From positions 687,001 through 751,000 of the forward strand of contig OX419756.1 of the NCBI GenBank assembly GCA_948567375.1: 64,000 nt of DNA. Reading direction: 5' to 3'. Both the position numbers and the translations under genes were made by a program. This DNA comes from Lunularia cruciata. Lineage: Eukaryota > Streptophyta > Marchantiopsida > Lunulariales > Lunulariaceae. The notes beneath the pieces are model-generated. The model did no database searches. It was not told the origin of the DNA and saw nothing but the letters and a program-made list of their open reading frames with translations. This document shows positions 31,601-43,872 of the stretch, one piece after another. Positions within the stretch are counted from its first letter, which is position 1, and each line of letters starts with the position of its first letter.

Positions 31601-33979
31601 TTGACACTACGAGTAAGGCGTCTGGGCACCTTCTTTGCTTGTGGTTTCAGCTTTTATCCTATTCGTTCTCTTCCAATACGTTTCTCTCCTCCCAGTACTA
31701 GGTCCTAATTAGCTGAGGTAACTCGATCTGGTTTCTCAGACACAGACATTCACAAAGTTTACGAAATAAGACGTCCGATCGCAGTTCCCATCGATGTGAT
31801 GAACATTAATTCTCTGCACTAACCGCCATGATGATAAAATGCAATAACGAGGTGAATACGATACTGTATGTTCCAATTCCAAGCCTTTTGATTAGCGGTA
31901 GTTTGGTTTAGAGCGTCTAAAAGCCAGGTTTGATCCGCAAGTTCTTGCTCCCTTTTGACACTAGTAGACTAGCACGTTATGATGGAATGGTGTGAGGTCA
32001 AGTTGCGACCCTCTTGTGTGGGCTGCGCAAATTGTTTACGTTTCCTCCAAGGTCCCACCCCGGGAAAAGACGAGATGGTTATTTTGGTCCTCATCATTTC
32101 TCTCTTCGTAGTGAAGGAGGATTGAGGAGGACCCACACCCCCTTGTCTTACATTTCTTCTCAGTGTCGAACGTTGAATAGTGTGTCCTGAATATGTATGA
32201 TATATTTGAAACAAACAACTGATGATTGCTCTGCATTATTGATGTGACTTCTCACCTATCTACACCTATCTCACCTATCTACGCGGTCGCCTTTTTTCTC
32301 TACACCACAGCCAGCAGATATTCCCACTCTTCTCCACCCTCGTTTGTATCCAACCTAAACACTGGTTTGTTTACTCGGATACAAATAAGAAGTCGAATTC
32401 AAAATCGGCTCATAGACCAATCGTGTTTCTGTGCTTCCCAAGGCATACGTGCAAGGATCTGTAATCGTGGACAGCCAGTGGGGTACATTCGTTGGGTTCT
32501 CCAGCGCATTTGTGCCGAGAAAGGGAACTAGTCTAGAGAAAAGACCTCCGTCCGTAGATAGAAGCGCGGCCTTCTTGGTCCTGTTCAGAGCATGGTACAG
32601 AATCCTGTTAACCCGTTTTATGATTTGCGAGTCGCAGGGGCAAAATTTTCATCTTGGACGCGCGAATCATTCGCTTGAACTAAGTTCTGAATCTGGTGAC
32701 TCGATCGTCGTCCTCTTTAGACTGTGGTACTGTATTTCTCTATCTTGTGGTGGAAAAATTGTACTCTTGTTGTTGTACAACGGTACTCTCTTCTCGTACC
32801 TTTTGTCCTATTAGCCCAGGAGTTTCTATTCGCTTTCTGAAACCCTACCTTGGTGGGGTCTTCCCATCCTTCGTGTTTTCTACGAGGTCGCCCTTTTCCC
32901 TTGGGCAATGTGCAGTATCGTATACAATATTGTACCATCCGACTATCACCGTGTGAAGTCACCAACTGGCGATTTCCATGTTTCATACTGGTACGGATGC
33001 TGGTTCATGCATTGAATCTTATCTCCGTCGAATTACAAGAAAAAAATTATACACGTACAAGACTGCAGGCAACGATAAATTTTCTTTGTGTTCTTCTTTC
33101 TCACCCTAAGAACACCCGACCTGCCGCAGTGGCAACAATAGTTGTAACTAAGCCTTGATCTACATGTATGTCTGGGATCTGATCAAATCTTATTCTTTGG
33201 TTTGTTCTTCGGAATTTAGCCAAATTTCTGAACCTGCCTTGGAGTCCCGAGGAGGACCGACATTAATACGCATGTTAAACCCCAATGTACTCTTGCACAC
33301 GAGATACGTAGCCTTGTGAAACCACCCACAAAGTCATCCAGAGCAGAAAATCGTTAAAGAATCTTTCCTCTTTCCGAAACTACCTGCTGTAGCCACCACA
33401 TTACCCAGGGGAGGACCTGCGGTGGTACTCACGTCCGTTACCAGCGATCATGATGTGGGATTCGAAGGTTGTATTCTTCTATTACGATCTATTTTAAGAG
33501 AAATGCATTGAACTTCGTAATCGAAGGCCATGGGACTTGCCTGCTGTTTTCTGCCCGAGCAGTTTTTGTCCCCCACATTTCATGAGAAGAGTGTTCAAAC
33601 CGTGGCTTAATCTATGCTTTCGTGTAATTAAAGTGATATGTGAAGGACCAAGGTATGCTGCGGATCTCAAATTTGACTGGAGCATAGGGCTTATGGACCA
33701 ATCTGGTGGTTCCACCATAAAATAGAAATTTATATTCTTGATATAAGTACCTGCCTCACCGTGGCCAAACAGTTTCAGAGCCCATCCTACTAAATCATCT
33801 CGACATAAATATGAGTAATCTATTGACAATTTGCGTACTTTGACGGTGTATCGTTGTACCGCCAGGAACAATCTATCTTGAGCTTCATACTAATCCATAA
33901 AACTTAGTTTCATAGAAGAAAGGTATCGATGATTAAATAATGCACTTCTTTCGGATGCGGATATGCGGATTCTTAGGAG
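28641..33979. other. Unassigned intergenic DNA of higher GC
   Basis: Overlapping ORFs on both strands at 29.2-29.9 kb and 30.3-30.8 kb are the longest open stretches, but none shows a family I recognise. A plus-strand segment near 29590-29690 (DLYPTEGLVAVLLEQFL) looks protein-like and might be an exon or gene relic. Nothing else is supported except a LINE-tail fragment at about 32850-32905. Confidence 0.4.
32850..32905 (+). repeat. LINE 3'-tail fragment
   Basis: TGGGGTCTTCCCATCCTTCG then CTACGAGGTCGCCC matches the 3' tails at 39.3, 52.4 and 55.6 kb. A short CCTTGG on both sides may be a target duplication, but this is weak. Confidence 0.55.
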
Positions 33980-35177
33980 AGTGAACGGGAGGTGCGGAGG
34001 GAGAGGAAACGGGAGAGAAAGGAGGCAAGGATATTCTAGAGTTGTAGAGAGTTCACATGTCTACCTTATATGAGTGAATAGTCTGTTCTGTTTATTTTCA
34101 ATGCAGGTTCCATATGTACCTAGATTGAAAGCTATGGAGAATTGAGTAGAAAATTATAAATACTTTTAGGTTTTTTAGGGTTTAGAGTGACTCTTTCACA
34201 TTGAGAGTGGTGGGTCAGAAATTTTCATTTCTAATCTCTTTCAAAATTAGTTTGAAATCTTTTGAGATGTAAATTGAAAATTATAAGAGTTTATAGTTTT
34301 TAGTGTTTGGAGAGATTGTATTTGTTCAGGTGAGTTTGGATATGAAGGGTTGTGGTTTTGCAAGTAAGGAGAGATATGGAGAGGAGGATAGTGTGTTGAG
34401 ATCGTTATTCTTGTGCTAGCCATGGCTACACTTCTCCATGTGGCGCCACCTAGAGCGGCTTGAGATACACCATGCTCAGTACGTCATCGATGTTTTACCT
34501 TGCAAGGGGTAAAGACCCATGTGGGAAGGATGCACAAAACTATGATTGGACCGCTTTGGATGCTCATGTGAGGCGAGCGACCATATTGACAATGGTGACA
34601 CTTGAGATTATGTCCGCTTCCTCTATCCTTTTGTTGACCATTCTAAGGATACCGACCGAGTCGTGAGAGTGGTTAACATCTTAGACGGGTTGTATTTTGG
34701 GACTAGTTTTCCATGTCTACATCTATACCATAGGCTACCACATACACTCCATGATGAGGCTAGATAGGCTTTTTTGTCTACCACTTGATAGTTTGGCATG
34801 TGATCCTTTGGACAAGTTAGAATGGTCCTTATTCCTCTTACTCCCCTGATGGAGCCTTTGTTATGCTAGAGAGGGATGTGCAGGGCATAGAGAGGTGGCT
34901 GTTAGATTTTTCCAATTCTGAGTGGGAGATTGTGCTATCTTACAAGAGGAGTTGGTTAGGACTACACATTTAGGAGACAGATTTTGTCATATGATACCAC
35001 AGAGTTCACTCAATTATGATGGTGTAGGACTTTGGGTCATGCATGAGATTTTAGTAGAGTAGCACAAGTGCTACACCCTTTATCTATGGCTAGTCCCACT
35101 AATGAGATTATCTCTTCCTTACACTCACTACATCCTATGGCATGAGAGGAGTACTACTAAAGGTCTTAGATGATTAA

Positions 35178-35489
35178 TGTAACAATATGGAGTTTATTGA
35201 CAAGTTAGTCAAGACTAATGAAGTAACAAATAGGCCAAATTAGCCTATAATATTTTAGAAGCATCTAGGAAGCTACTTGGTACCTTCCAAGTATTGGGTA
35301 ATGTGCATGCCAAGTGGTGACTTATAGGAGGAAGCTCTTGAGAAACTTCTCAAGAGCCTTATATGCTTCCCTATAAATCCTAAAACCCAAGCCCATGTTA
35401 GGCACTCGGAGTTCCATTCATTCAAGAGTCTCAATGTGATCTTTCATTCCAACCTTCCATTCTCCTATTTCTCTCCTTGGTCTTTTACA
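35178..35489 (+). repeat. Solo LTR of the chromovirus family inside LINE copy 1
   Basis: TGTAACAATATGG...TCTTTTACA, 312 bp, matching 9659-10071 at both ends and lacking about 100 bp of its middle. Comparison with copy 2 (TCTTAGATTATCAGC, about 50030) shows it is an insertion. No exact target duplication remains (flanks ATTAA / ATCAG). A GAAACTTC heat-shock-like unit is kept. Confidence 0.82.
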
Positions 35490-36260
35490 ATCAGCCTAAG
35501 CAACTTTTATGTCATGATAGGTCACTTTTTGTACAAGCGTTGTGCACTGCCCCTTGCCTCTCCATGAGATGCTTGTTAAGGATAGTATATGAACATCTTA
35601 GAGATTGCTTTCAAGCAAATGATACTCCTACTGGATTTATCAAGCAATTTCAGGTGGCTACAATAGTAGCAAGGGGAGATATTCCTACATTAGTTAATTG
35701 GGTGTTAGGGGCTAGTCTACTTCTTGTGATGGAGAAGGGCACGGAGGACATTAAACCAATTGCTATTGGAGAGGTCTTTTTGTGCTTGGTTAGCCACGCA
35801 CTTTGTCCTTCAACATCAATCTCACTTCCAAGAGCACCTTAGTCCACATCAGGTTGGAGTAGCTACACCTAGAGGTTGTGTGGCTATATTTCTAGGCATC
35901 AAGGCAGTCCTAGATATCCATTTGGAGTGTGTCGTCCTATAGGTGGATGTTGAGAATGCTTTTAATAGCATCTCTTGAGCATCATCTCAAATTCATCTCT
36001 TTAGAGAGATTAGGGAGGCCGGTGGATCCTTAAAAATTCTCATTCCCTTTGTGCGGTCTTTCTATGGCTCTCTTGCTTCCCTTTACTACTAGCATGGGTA
36101 GTCACAAGAGGGAGTCATTGTCTTGGAGTCAATTTTTGGTACACATCAAGGAGATCCTTTGGAGGGACCTTTGTTTGCCATGGCTTACTTTAGAGCTCTC
36201 TTATCTACTATTTTGTCCATGCTAGGTTGTATATTTCTCTCCTTAGCAAACAATACTCAC
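35490..36260 (+). pseudogene. Non-LTR reverse transcriptase of LINE copy 1
   Basis: The RT reads GTEDIKPIAIGEVFLCLV (35735-35790) and VDVENAFNSIS (35940-35975), corresponding to RT motif A with its Asp. IPFVRSFYG and GTHQGDPLEGPLFA (36135-36180, the GDP box) follow. The catalytic AxDD-type box reads LANNTHIM, both Asp changed to Asn, as in copy 2. Target-primed reverse transcription would be its function. Stops break the frame. Confidence 0.75.
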
Positions 36261-37204
36261 ATTATGCAAGATAAGGCAATCTTTTGATCACTTGACTAGG
36301 TTGCTACATCTTGTTGGCTTGAGAATCAAGGTGTCAAAGTGTAGAGCATGGTCCTCTTTAGGTATCCTTCTCCACTTTGAGCTTCCAAAGTGGTGTGTCA
36401 CATCTACTTATGGACTACATATTCTTGGAGTGCCAATAGGATCCTAGGACTTTGTCACATGCTTCTTAGATGCTGCTCTTATAGAGGATTTTCTCCATGT
36501 GGATGACCTTCCTCTACTAGGAGATCCACAAGTGGCATTTGGTATACTCTCCTCTAGTATTGCCCATCGACTGACTTACCTTCTCCGCACAATTCCTCCT
36601 TCCTTGACTTTCTTATCATGTTTGAGAGTTTTCGATAGGAGGATTATGAGAGTCTTTGGTGATATCATTGGACTAGGGATATTTGAGTGTGTGATGAGAG
36701 ATTGTGCGCATTGACAGACATTTCTACTGATCTTTTATGGAGAGCTAAGCCTATTATCAATGGAGGAGATGTTGTCTATAGTGTTTTTGGGTAGTTGAGC
36801 TTTCTTGGCACCCACACTTTCTTCCCGTTTTGTTTAGTCGTTGCTAATAGGCTAGTTTTGGAGACTTATATGGCCAAGGTGGAAGAGGAATCCTTTTTTC
36901 TCTAGGTGTTATTGCTATAGAAGAGAGATTTTCTATTGTCATGTGCAAGAAGACCTTCCATCCTTTGCTTCACTATCATCAGATTCGACTAGAGGTTTGC
37001 AGTCGTCCTTGTTGGAGTGACAATGTCAACATATGCTACATTCTCTCTTAGTTGACTCGTCCATTCCTTGGGCCACTAGAGCACACTTTGCTCTTGCTTT
37101 GGCAAGGGTTCAAGCTCTTGGATCCTATTTTGATCGTGCATTATGGCATTCTGACTTGCATTAGCCACTTTCTCTACAATGATGAGGTTCCGCTTAGGAT
37201 TGGT

Positions 37205-37660
37205 CCACCCATTTGCATCTTTGTTACTCACTTGTGAGTGTGGTTCTACACTAGATGCAACAACAGTCCATATGACACGGTGTCCTTATGGAGGGCAGAG
37301 GACACAGGTTTGCTATGGCACAAGAGAGTGTATACCTTGCTTGGAAGGAGCGTTCATATTCTTTGTAGATTACACATATCAGAGTAGACTTATACTTGGT
37401 TCAAGATGATCAAGTGAAAGTGGCGGATGTTGTGGTTTACAAACCCTACATGTGATGCAGTTTGGGAGGGAGTGATTATTCATCCTCATGGATGGGCTGC
37501 GAGTGGAGCAGCAGCATGGCAGGTCTCCAAGTATAGAGGTATGTAGCAAGGTCACCTCTTTGTTCCTCTAGTTATATGGAGCTATCGACATGGCATTCGA
37601 AGCTTTGTCAAGGAGTGCCTGAGAGCTTTATCATATTAGATGCCATGGGTACCACTCTCA
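37205..37660 (+). pseudogene. C-terminal Cys/His motif and endonuclease-like region of LINE copy 1
   Basis: CECGSTLDATTVHMTRC (37233-37285) is a CCHC-type motif placed downstream of RT, as in LINEs with a restriction-like endonuclease. The endonuclease part that is readable in copy 2 is frameshifted here. Confidence 0.55.
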
Positions 37661-38146
37661 CTCTCATACTTTGTAGCATACTTTAAGCAGCATATGTCCA
37701 TTGCTCTACATATAACATTGGACGGTGTAATCCATAGGAGAGCAATCACTCTAGGTGATGCTTCTTTGGATGCTCTAGTAGTTTGTAGACCGCCTTGCAT
37801 AGTTTGGATATCTTAGCTGCGGGCAGATTTCTCATATTGATACTAATATTGATACTATTGGGGCCTAGTCCCATTCTACCTCTTTTGTTAGGCTTCATTC
37901 TACTTCTTTTGTCTCTCCCTTGTATGGCTTCCCATCGTGCTTCCCATCGTTTTTGTGTTCTTTGTGGTCTCCTTCTCTCCTTTCTCAAATTGGCTTCAAG
38001 GTTGTCTAGACTTGTGGATATAGTGCTCTACTTTGGAAAAAGTTTACTCTACATCCGCATCCTTTTCAGTAATGTATATTCCAAAGTCGTAATCATAAGT
38101 AGCCTCCTAGCTATATTGACTCGGTTGCCTCATAAACTATATTGAC

Positions 38147-38201
38147 GGCTTGATGGGGTCTTCTCATCCTTCATGTGTTCGACGTGGTCGCCTGTTTCTC
38201 G
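38147..38201 (+). repeat. 55-bp LINE-tail micro-insertion with target duplication
   Basis: GGCTTGATGGGGTCTTCTC...GTTTCTCG is flanked by CTATATTGAC at 38137-38146 and 38202-38211. A third CTATATTGAC at 38111 means local duplication could also contribute. Confidence 0.65.
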
Positions 38202-39278
38202 CTATATTGACTCAACTTCACTATGAAGATAATCACTAGAGTTGTCGTCGTCGAGTTAGTATTAATCGATACCCCAGTTTTGGATCCCACTTAGGATCAT
38301 CGATAAATGTTCAGAAGATACTGCTTCATTTGCACTAATTGGCGACCTAATGTTGATTAAGGTGAGTCACGGAGGAACCAGTCTGGAAAAGGAGGAGCAG
38401 GACTAGACGACCTTGTGTTCGGGACCGGCGAAACCGTGTCCTTGTGGATGATCAAATATCGGGGTGGGCATTTGAAGACTATATCAAATCTATATCTCTG
38501 TCCCTGTGGACTGCACTCATCGTGGCCGGAGGCTTCTTTTCCACTGCGGTACTTCTCTGAATGTCTTAAAAATCGTACACCCCTCGCCCCCCCACCTCAC
38601 CTACTCCGAAGACTGGAAACTAACAGCTTTTCTTAAATATTTTATTCCGTTAATACTCTCGAGTGAAGTGCATGACACTGACAGGACTTGCGTGGTGTTT
38701 ATTCGGGAACAGCACGCTGTCATCCTCTGCAGCTTACACGATCTTTGTAACTCCTGGTAAAGCCGTGGCCAAGTTGCAATAGCACAGACACATCCAGGTG
38801 ATAAACGGAAAGGGACCTCTGCAATCACACTAACTGTCGGCTAAAATGGCTTATACCATGTAATCTCGCTAGAAATCTATCTAAAAGAGATGGATATAGG
38901 TATTAAATATAAGCATCGAGTTCAAATTTACTGAGTCGTAGGGGTCAATTTCCATGTCAGGCACACATCTATACTTACATAGTTGAATGCTGGCGATTCA
39001 TTCTTCCATCCGGGCAAAGGCAAAATTTGTAACGCAATCTCCGCGCATGTAAGAGCAGCCACGTCTACTTACTACTTTACCAGTCAACCGGTAACACCTG
39101 TATCCTGTTCTAGTTCGCTTCTCTCCTTCCATCACACCTACTACTCCCGGCGGGACTAGTGAGGGATGGAAACAGACTGATGACTTCCAACAAAATGTAG
39201 AGTACATAAACTTTGACAGTCTTAGCTGCAAGAGGGTAAATAAAGTACTAATAACTTTGTGCTGTTCCATCTGTATCT

Positions 39279-39369
39279 TGGGGCTTAGCTCCATTTTACC
39301 TTTTTTGTCTCTCCCTTGTACGGCTCGATGGGTTTTCCCATCCTTCGTTTCTCTACGCGGTCGCCTTTC
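39279..39369 (+). repeat. 91-bp LINE-tail insertion with target duplication
   Basis: It begins TGGGGCTTAGCTCC and continues through CTCGATGGGTTTTCCCATCC and CTACGCGGTCGCC. It is flanked by TCTGTATCT at 39270-39278 and 39370-39378. It matches the last 90 bp of LINE copy 2. Confidence 0.75.
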
Positions 39370-39395
39370 TCTGTATCTGCAGTAACTCTAAGGAC

Positions 39396-39427
39396 ATACA
39401 GGGGGCGCTGGATACAGGGGGCGCTGG
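39396..39427 (+). repeat. 16-bp tandem repeat, two copies
   Basis: ATACAGGGGGCGCTGG occurs twice in direct succession. No function is evident. Confidence 0.8.
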
Positions 39428-40822
39428 ATACAAGTGTGGATGCAGTGTAGCCACGCTAGGTGTACCATGAGAGAGGTAAAATCCTAACAGTACTATTGGC
39501 ATTTGAAAATTATTGTTTTTGCTCGAAATTAAAATCGCATTTACGTCGAGCGCGGTAACTCTTCACGTAAATCCTATCCCCTCTCGCTGATCAGAACGCG
39601 AGCCCAATGCCTGTATTACTACTGTCAAGGTGCCCCGCCTGCAATCTGTCCCAAATTTCCACCAAGGCTGTGCGATATTTCACTAAACTCTACATGCTCA
39701 AATATTCGGTGATGTAAGAGACCCCAGTGTCAGTGCGGATGTAAATCTGAGGAATATTTGCTTCCCGGGTGACCATGAATTCCCTAGCCTAAGAGTTCCC
39801 AATGGCGGGATAGCTTTTACACAAGAAAAGCTACTTCCTGCGCAGGACCCAAACATACACTCAGAGAATATGCATACAAAGTCGGGGGGGCCAGAGTCTG
39901 GAGTCGAGTCATTGTTGGTAATTTGGCATTTCTTTTTACATGTGGCTCTTAGCCAATGAGAACAATGAATGTAATTCAACATCTAACTGCACCTTATCGA
40001 CAATTAACCATGGCACATTTCGAGCGGCAGGCTTCGCCCACATATCTTCTTCCGGCAAAACGCTATCTCTACTTCCACTATCCTACAGCGAGCAGCATGT
40101 GCCAATGCACACCCTTTCAGCACAGTGATGTTCCGAGCCACAACAACTGAAGAGAGGCGGGACCATTGAGTAACAAACTGACCACCTTCTTTTGGCACTA
40201 CTGACCACGTTTGAGGCTAGTTAAAGCAAGCAATTATCCTTGCTGATTAAAGTACAAAGACCAACGCCCTAGCCCTGGGTCTTGCATGGCACCGCAGTAC
40301 ACCGCTAATACGAGGGCAGTAGACCTTCTTAATACACGTCCCATTCTGCGATCTAGTACACACTCTTCACCACTGTTGCCGCCCAGGTTGAAGGCGCCTA
40401 CAAGAAACTTGGTGGATCCTGATCAATCGTACTTTCCAGTATGAGATCCGTGATGTTTACAAATCCTCCCACTAGACTACAAAACTAAGAGGTGGTAACC
40501 CATGATGTACCGAAATGCACTGCACGTCTTCCACATTCAGATGTAGAGTGCAAAATCATCAACCTGTATACGGATTCACAGCCACAGCGATTTCTGCTCC
40601 TGCCCCGCTCTACCTCTAAACAGCTCCTCCACCCACTCTTCTTCATATGTAGAGTGGCCTGTCATTTGTGGGAGCAGAACCTAGGTGTGTCCACGCTCTA
40701 CAACTATGAATTCAGAAGGCAGTGAGTGGTTGGATGGTTGATTGAATGACTCCGTGGCTCAACGAAGAATGACAGAGAGGAATGAAAGCATGATGTTTGA
40801 GATCACCAAGCATCGACAGTGC

Positions 40823-43800
40823 TCATTGAGGAGCTCCACCCCCCATGCTACTTGGTAGATGATGGAGAGTGTGCTGATGTTGATGTTGCTGCATCTGGTG
40901 CTGTTGATGCTGCTGCTGCTGTTGCTGCTGGTGTTGATGCATCATGTAGGCATTGTACACGTCCATGTTCATCTGCTGCACGAACGACATACGACCGACA
41001 TCAGTAAGTTTACACCTCGACTTGTGTCGACCAATCTTTCCTTATGTGAGGTTGAAGCCATCACTACAATAAGACTCCAAACACAACCGACCTGCGGAGG
41101 CAATTGCATTTGCCGGTGTTGTTGTGCAAGGTACACATTCAGCGAGTCCATGACGCTTGGGTTTTGCAAGCGATGGTCGTGGGTGTCTACCATCGAAACA
41201 GCTGGTGAGGTTGCAGATACGTTGTGCGAGTGGGACGGTCCGCTGTGAGACGGCAACGGCATCATAGGTCGACCAGGAGCTCCACCTCCCATGTCCATCA
41301 TGCTCATTCCCATGCCCATGGGCCCCATCCCCATCCCCATGCCCATTCCCATCCCCATGGAGGGCATTGGCCCCATCTGAGGCAACTGGGGGATTTGAAG
41401 GTGTTGCATTCCTGCCGGCATCACCATAGAGGGGATACTCATTCCACTTCGCATTGACATCATCTGCTAAAGAGGGCAAAGTGAATTCAGTGTTATGCAC
41501 AATCAACCACTTGCGATTGTAAAATTAGGATTAGAAAGTATAAGGATGCCCCAGTCAAGGATTGAGAAAGTTACCTGAAGTTGCAGCTGAAGCATTTTCA
41601 AATATTCAATTGCTTCGTCCAGCATCGATGCCTTGTCTGTCTGCACAACCATGGCGAGTCTACACGATAAGCTGGTGCTATCCAGAGAAACAATCTTGAT
41701 TAGCGGGGCCACAGTGATGGGCTAGGAAGAACGAAACGAACCTTGTTCGAGTTGGGAATCAGCTCTTGCAAAGCCTTCATTTTCTCGTTAATACGATCTC
41801 TTCGCCTCTGCAAAAAACAAACGGAAGTCCCGGTAAATATTTACTTGCAGGCAGGGTCAACAAGAGTCAATCAGCAGCTCGAGGCCATCCATCTGATACA
41901 CAATCACAAGACAAAAGGAGAATCTCACTCGCTCGGAAAGATTGTGGACTTCGGCAGCCCTGCTCCTTTTAGTAGTACTTCCTCGCGGTTGAGGTTTCTT
42001 GAGCTCGGTCGTTTCATCCTCTCCTCCATCTTGCTGTTAACCACAAGAATAGACAAGAACAATCAGCGGCCAACAACCTTGCAAACTGACGCATATTAAA
42101 GCAACTCAAATCATCATTCGACCACTTGGCGAGGAAACAGTAGTAACCGAACAGACTGAATCACATACCCTGTGAGCTACAGCCCCAATTTGGGCTTGGG
42201 CTTGATTTTGCAACAAGTTACTCACTTCGCTCTGGCACTCAGACTCCTCTCCTTCTCTTGTCCTCCTCTTGCCACTCCCACCAGTAGCCTCTTTCCCTCT
42301 CTCAGCACTATTTCCCGAACCACCGGAAGAAGATGTTATTGTTGGTTCCTGGGCTTCCTGCACATCCGACTGCTGTTGTTTCTCCGTCGTTCCTAGTACC
42401 GCGCTACCCGTGATACTAGAGTTTCTGCAGGCATCTGGATGGGCTACACCGAGCTTCGAATCGCAGTCGATGCCATCTACGCTGGAATTGACAGCATCGC
42501 CGTCCTTCTGCATGGAAGGCCAACTAGATTCAGCTCCAAGGCTCTGCTGGGCTTCCGAACCCCCGTCTACTTGACTCTCACTTTCCTTCCGGAATGCTCC
42601 GCTGCGTTGCCTCGTGGTAGAAGACTCAGCTATGGAGGAACCCGAAGAAGTGCTTGCGTCCACTGGTGGCTTTCCACTGTACGATTGGGCTTTCAGGCGA
42701 ACATTAGCGCTACCATTGCCATGAGGAGCCACAGTGCCATGAGTCATTCCTAAGCATTGAAGGTTGGCCTTCATCACTGCAGCAGGCCGCGAGAAGTGGG
42801 AGAAATTCATATGAGGACCTGACGTTCTCGGAGGTGGAAAATTGTGTCCCTGAGACTTGGGAGGGAGCATGGGGGTGGTCATTGGAGGGGATCTTGAGCC
42901 CGGGCCGGGACTTGCCTGACTCGATGGCCCCGCACCTAGAGTCTTGCCGGGGTTGTTGCTGTTCTGGTTACCACTGGAAGGCCACTTCCCTCCATGATGA
43001 TATGAGGGCTGCATAGTAGTACGAACTTTGGTGAAAGCTTCTACCCCTGCTTGAGGTAACAGACCGGCAGCTCGCCCAGCTCCCATAGCCATCGCCGCAT
43101 CCGCACTAGATACTCTGCTATTCAAAGTGTTATTTCCTATATTCACAGGCCCTGGGTTTCTACTGTTGCGTCCAGCTGCTTGGTTCTGTCCCCCAAAAGC
43201 ATCTCTCATCATCTGCATGTTCGATATGTTGGAGTTTGGGAGCTCTCCAAAAAATTCCGAACAATAGTTCCTCTCGAGGGAGTCATCTAAAGGATACTGA
43301 AGCCAGGAAACCATCTCATCCTCATGATCGACAGGCTCAGGTGCCACGAGGACAGTGTCCTTTCCAGGTGACGATGCATTCACAGGCTTCACCGGGGTAA
43401 CGGCGTCTTCCGTCTCCTGTCCTGTCGACCAAGTATTCGCAAAATTAAGCTGCTGCCACACGGGCTTGTTCCCTTTATTACCTTGGCCCTGCATCGCGGC
43501 TATATGACCATCCTCTGTCCACTCTGGTTCAATGCCACCATGAGCTTGCCTGTGAGGATGAGAAGAAGCAGAAAGGTAAGAATTTGCCTCAGAACTCGAG
43601 ACTTACTGAATCAAGCAGCAGAGCAACAAGTCAACACCGCCAGTGGAATTTCTAATGTGGATAACCAATCAAGAAACAAAACGCTGGCATCAAGAACACG
43701 AGAGATAAAAAGCCAGAGCAAGCGCTTACACAAACGTCAAATCAGACAAGTGCGACCTTTTATGAGGCAAAGACTCCCACTTTCCCTTAACCGGCAGAGC

Positions 43801-43872
43801 AAAATCGGTCGAGGGTAGGACGGCATCTAACTCTCCACCGTTACCATCCCAGTCTGGAACACAGTGACTCAT
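40823..43872 (-). CDS. PIF: Phytochrome-interacting-factor-type bHLH transcription factor
   Basis: Exons traced by eye (minus strand): 43872-43730, 43651-43607, 43549-42169, 42033-41929, 41807-41742, 41640-41575, 41466-41092, 40975-40823; 777 residues, GT-AG introns, all phases consistent. The protein starts [10 protein letters not shown], the usual PIF N-terminus, and has the conserved [15 protein letters not shown] block in exon 3. The bHLH (about residues 545-602) reads [56 protein letters not shown]. Its His-Glu-Arg set is typical of G-box binders. A Met/Gly-rich run (GMGMGMGM) and a Gln/His-rich end follow. PIFs are nuclear, bind G-boxes and are controlled by phytochrome. The expected phytochrome-B-binding motif (ELxxxxGQ) is absent: where it should lie, the 45-nt exon 2 encodes [10 protein letters not shown]. 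Exon 2 can be skipped in frame. Acceptors of exons 7 and 8 are NAGCAG tandems. Ser/Pro-rich exon 3 looks disordered. Confidence 0.92.

Larger units (their letters stand above)
33980..37990 (+). mobile_element. LINE copy 1 (R2-like architecture), degenerate, split by a solo LTR
   Basis: It is homologous along its length to copy 2 at 48825-52495, including about 450 bp of 5' untranslated sequence. The reading frame is scattered: an N-terminal block (GKDPCGKDAQNYDW, near 34510), RT, and a C-terminal Cys/His and endonuclease-like region. The 3' end (about 37845-37990) carries the family tail (GGGGCCTAG, CTCTCCCTTGTATGGCTT). A 312-bp LTR at 35178-35489 interrupts it and is absent from copy 2. Confidence 0.75.
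37991..40822. other. Intergenic DNA downstream of the PIF gene
   Basis: No gene is supported. It holds two LINE-tail micro-insertions (38147-38201 and 39279-39369) and a small tandem repeat (39396-39427). The 3' untranslated region of the minus-strand PIF gene should extend into its right end. Confidence 0.5.

Noticed and set aside
41224-41457. Plus-strand ORF very rich in His, Ser and Pro
   Set aside because: It is the antisense of the Met/Gly-rich repeat of the PIF exon 7; no independent gene.
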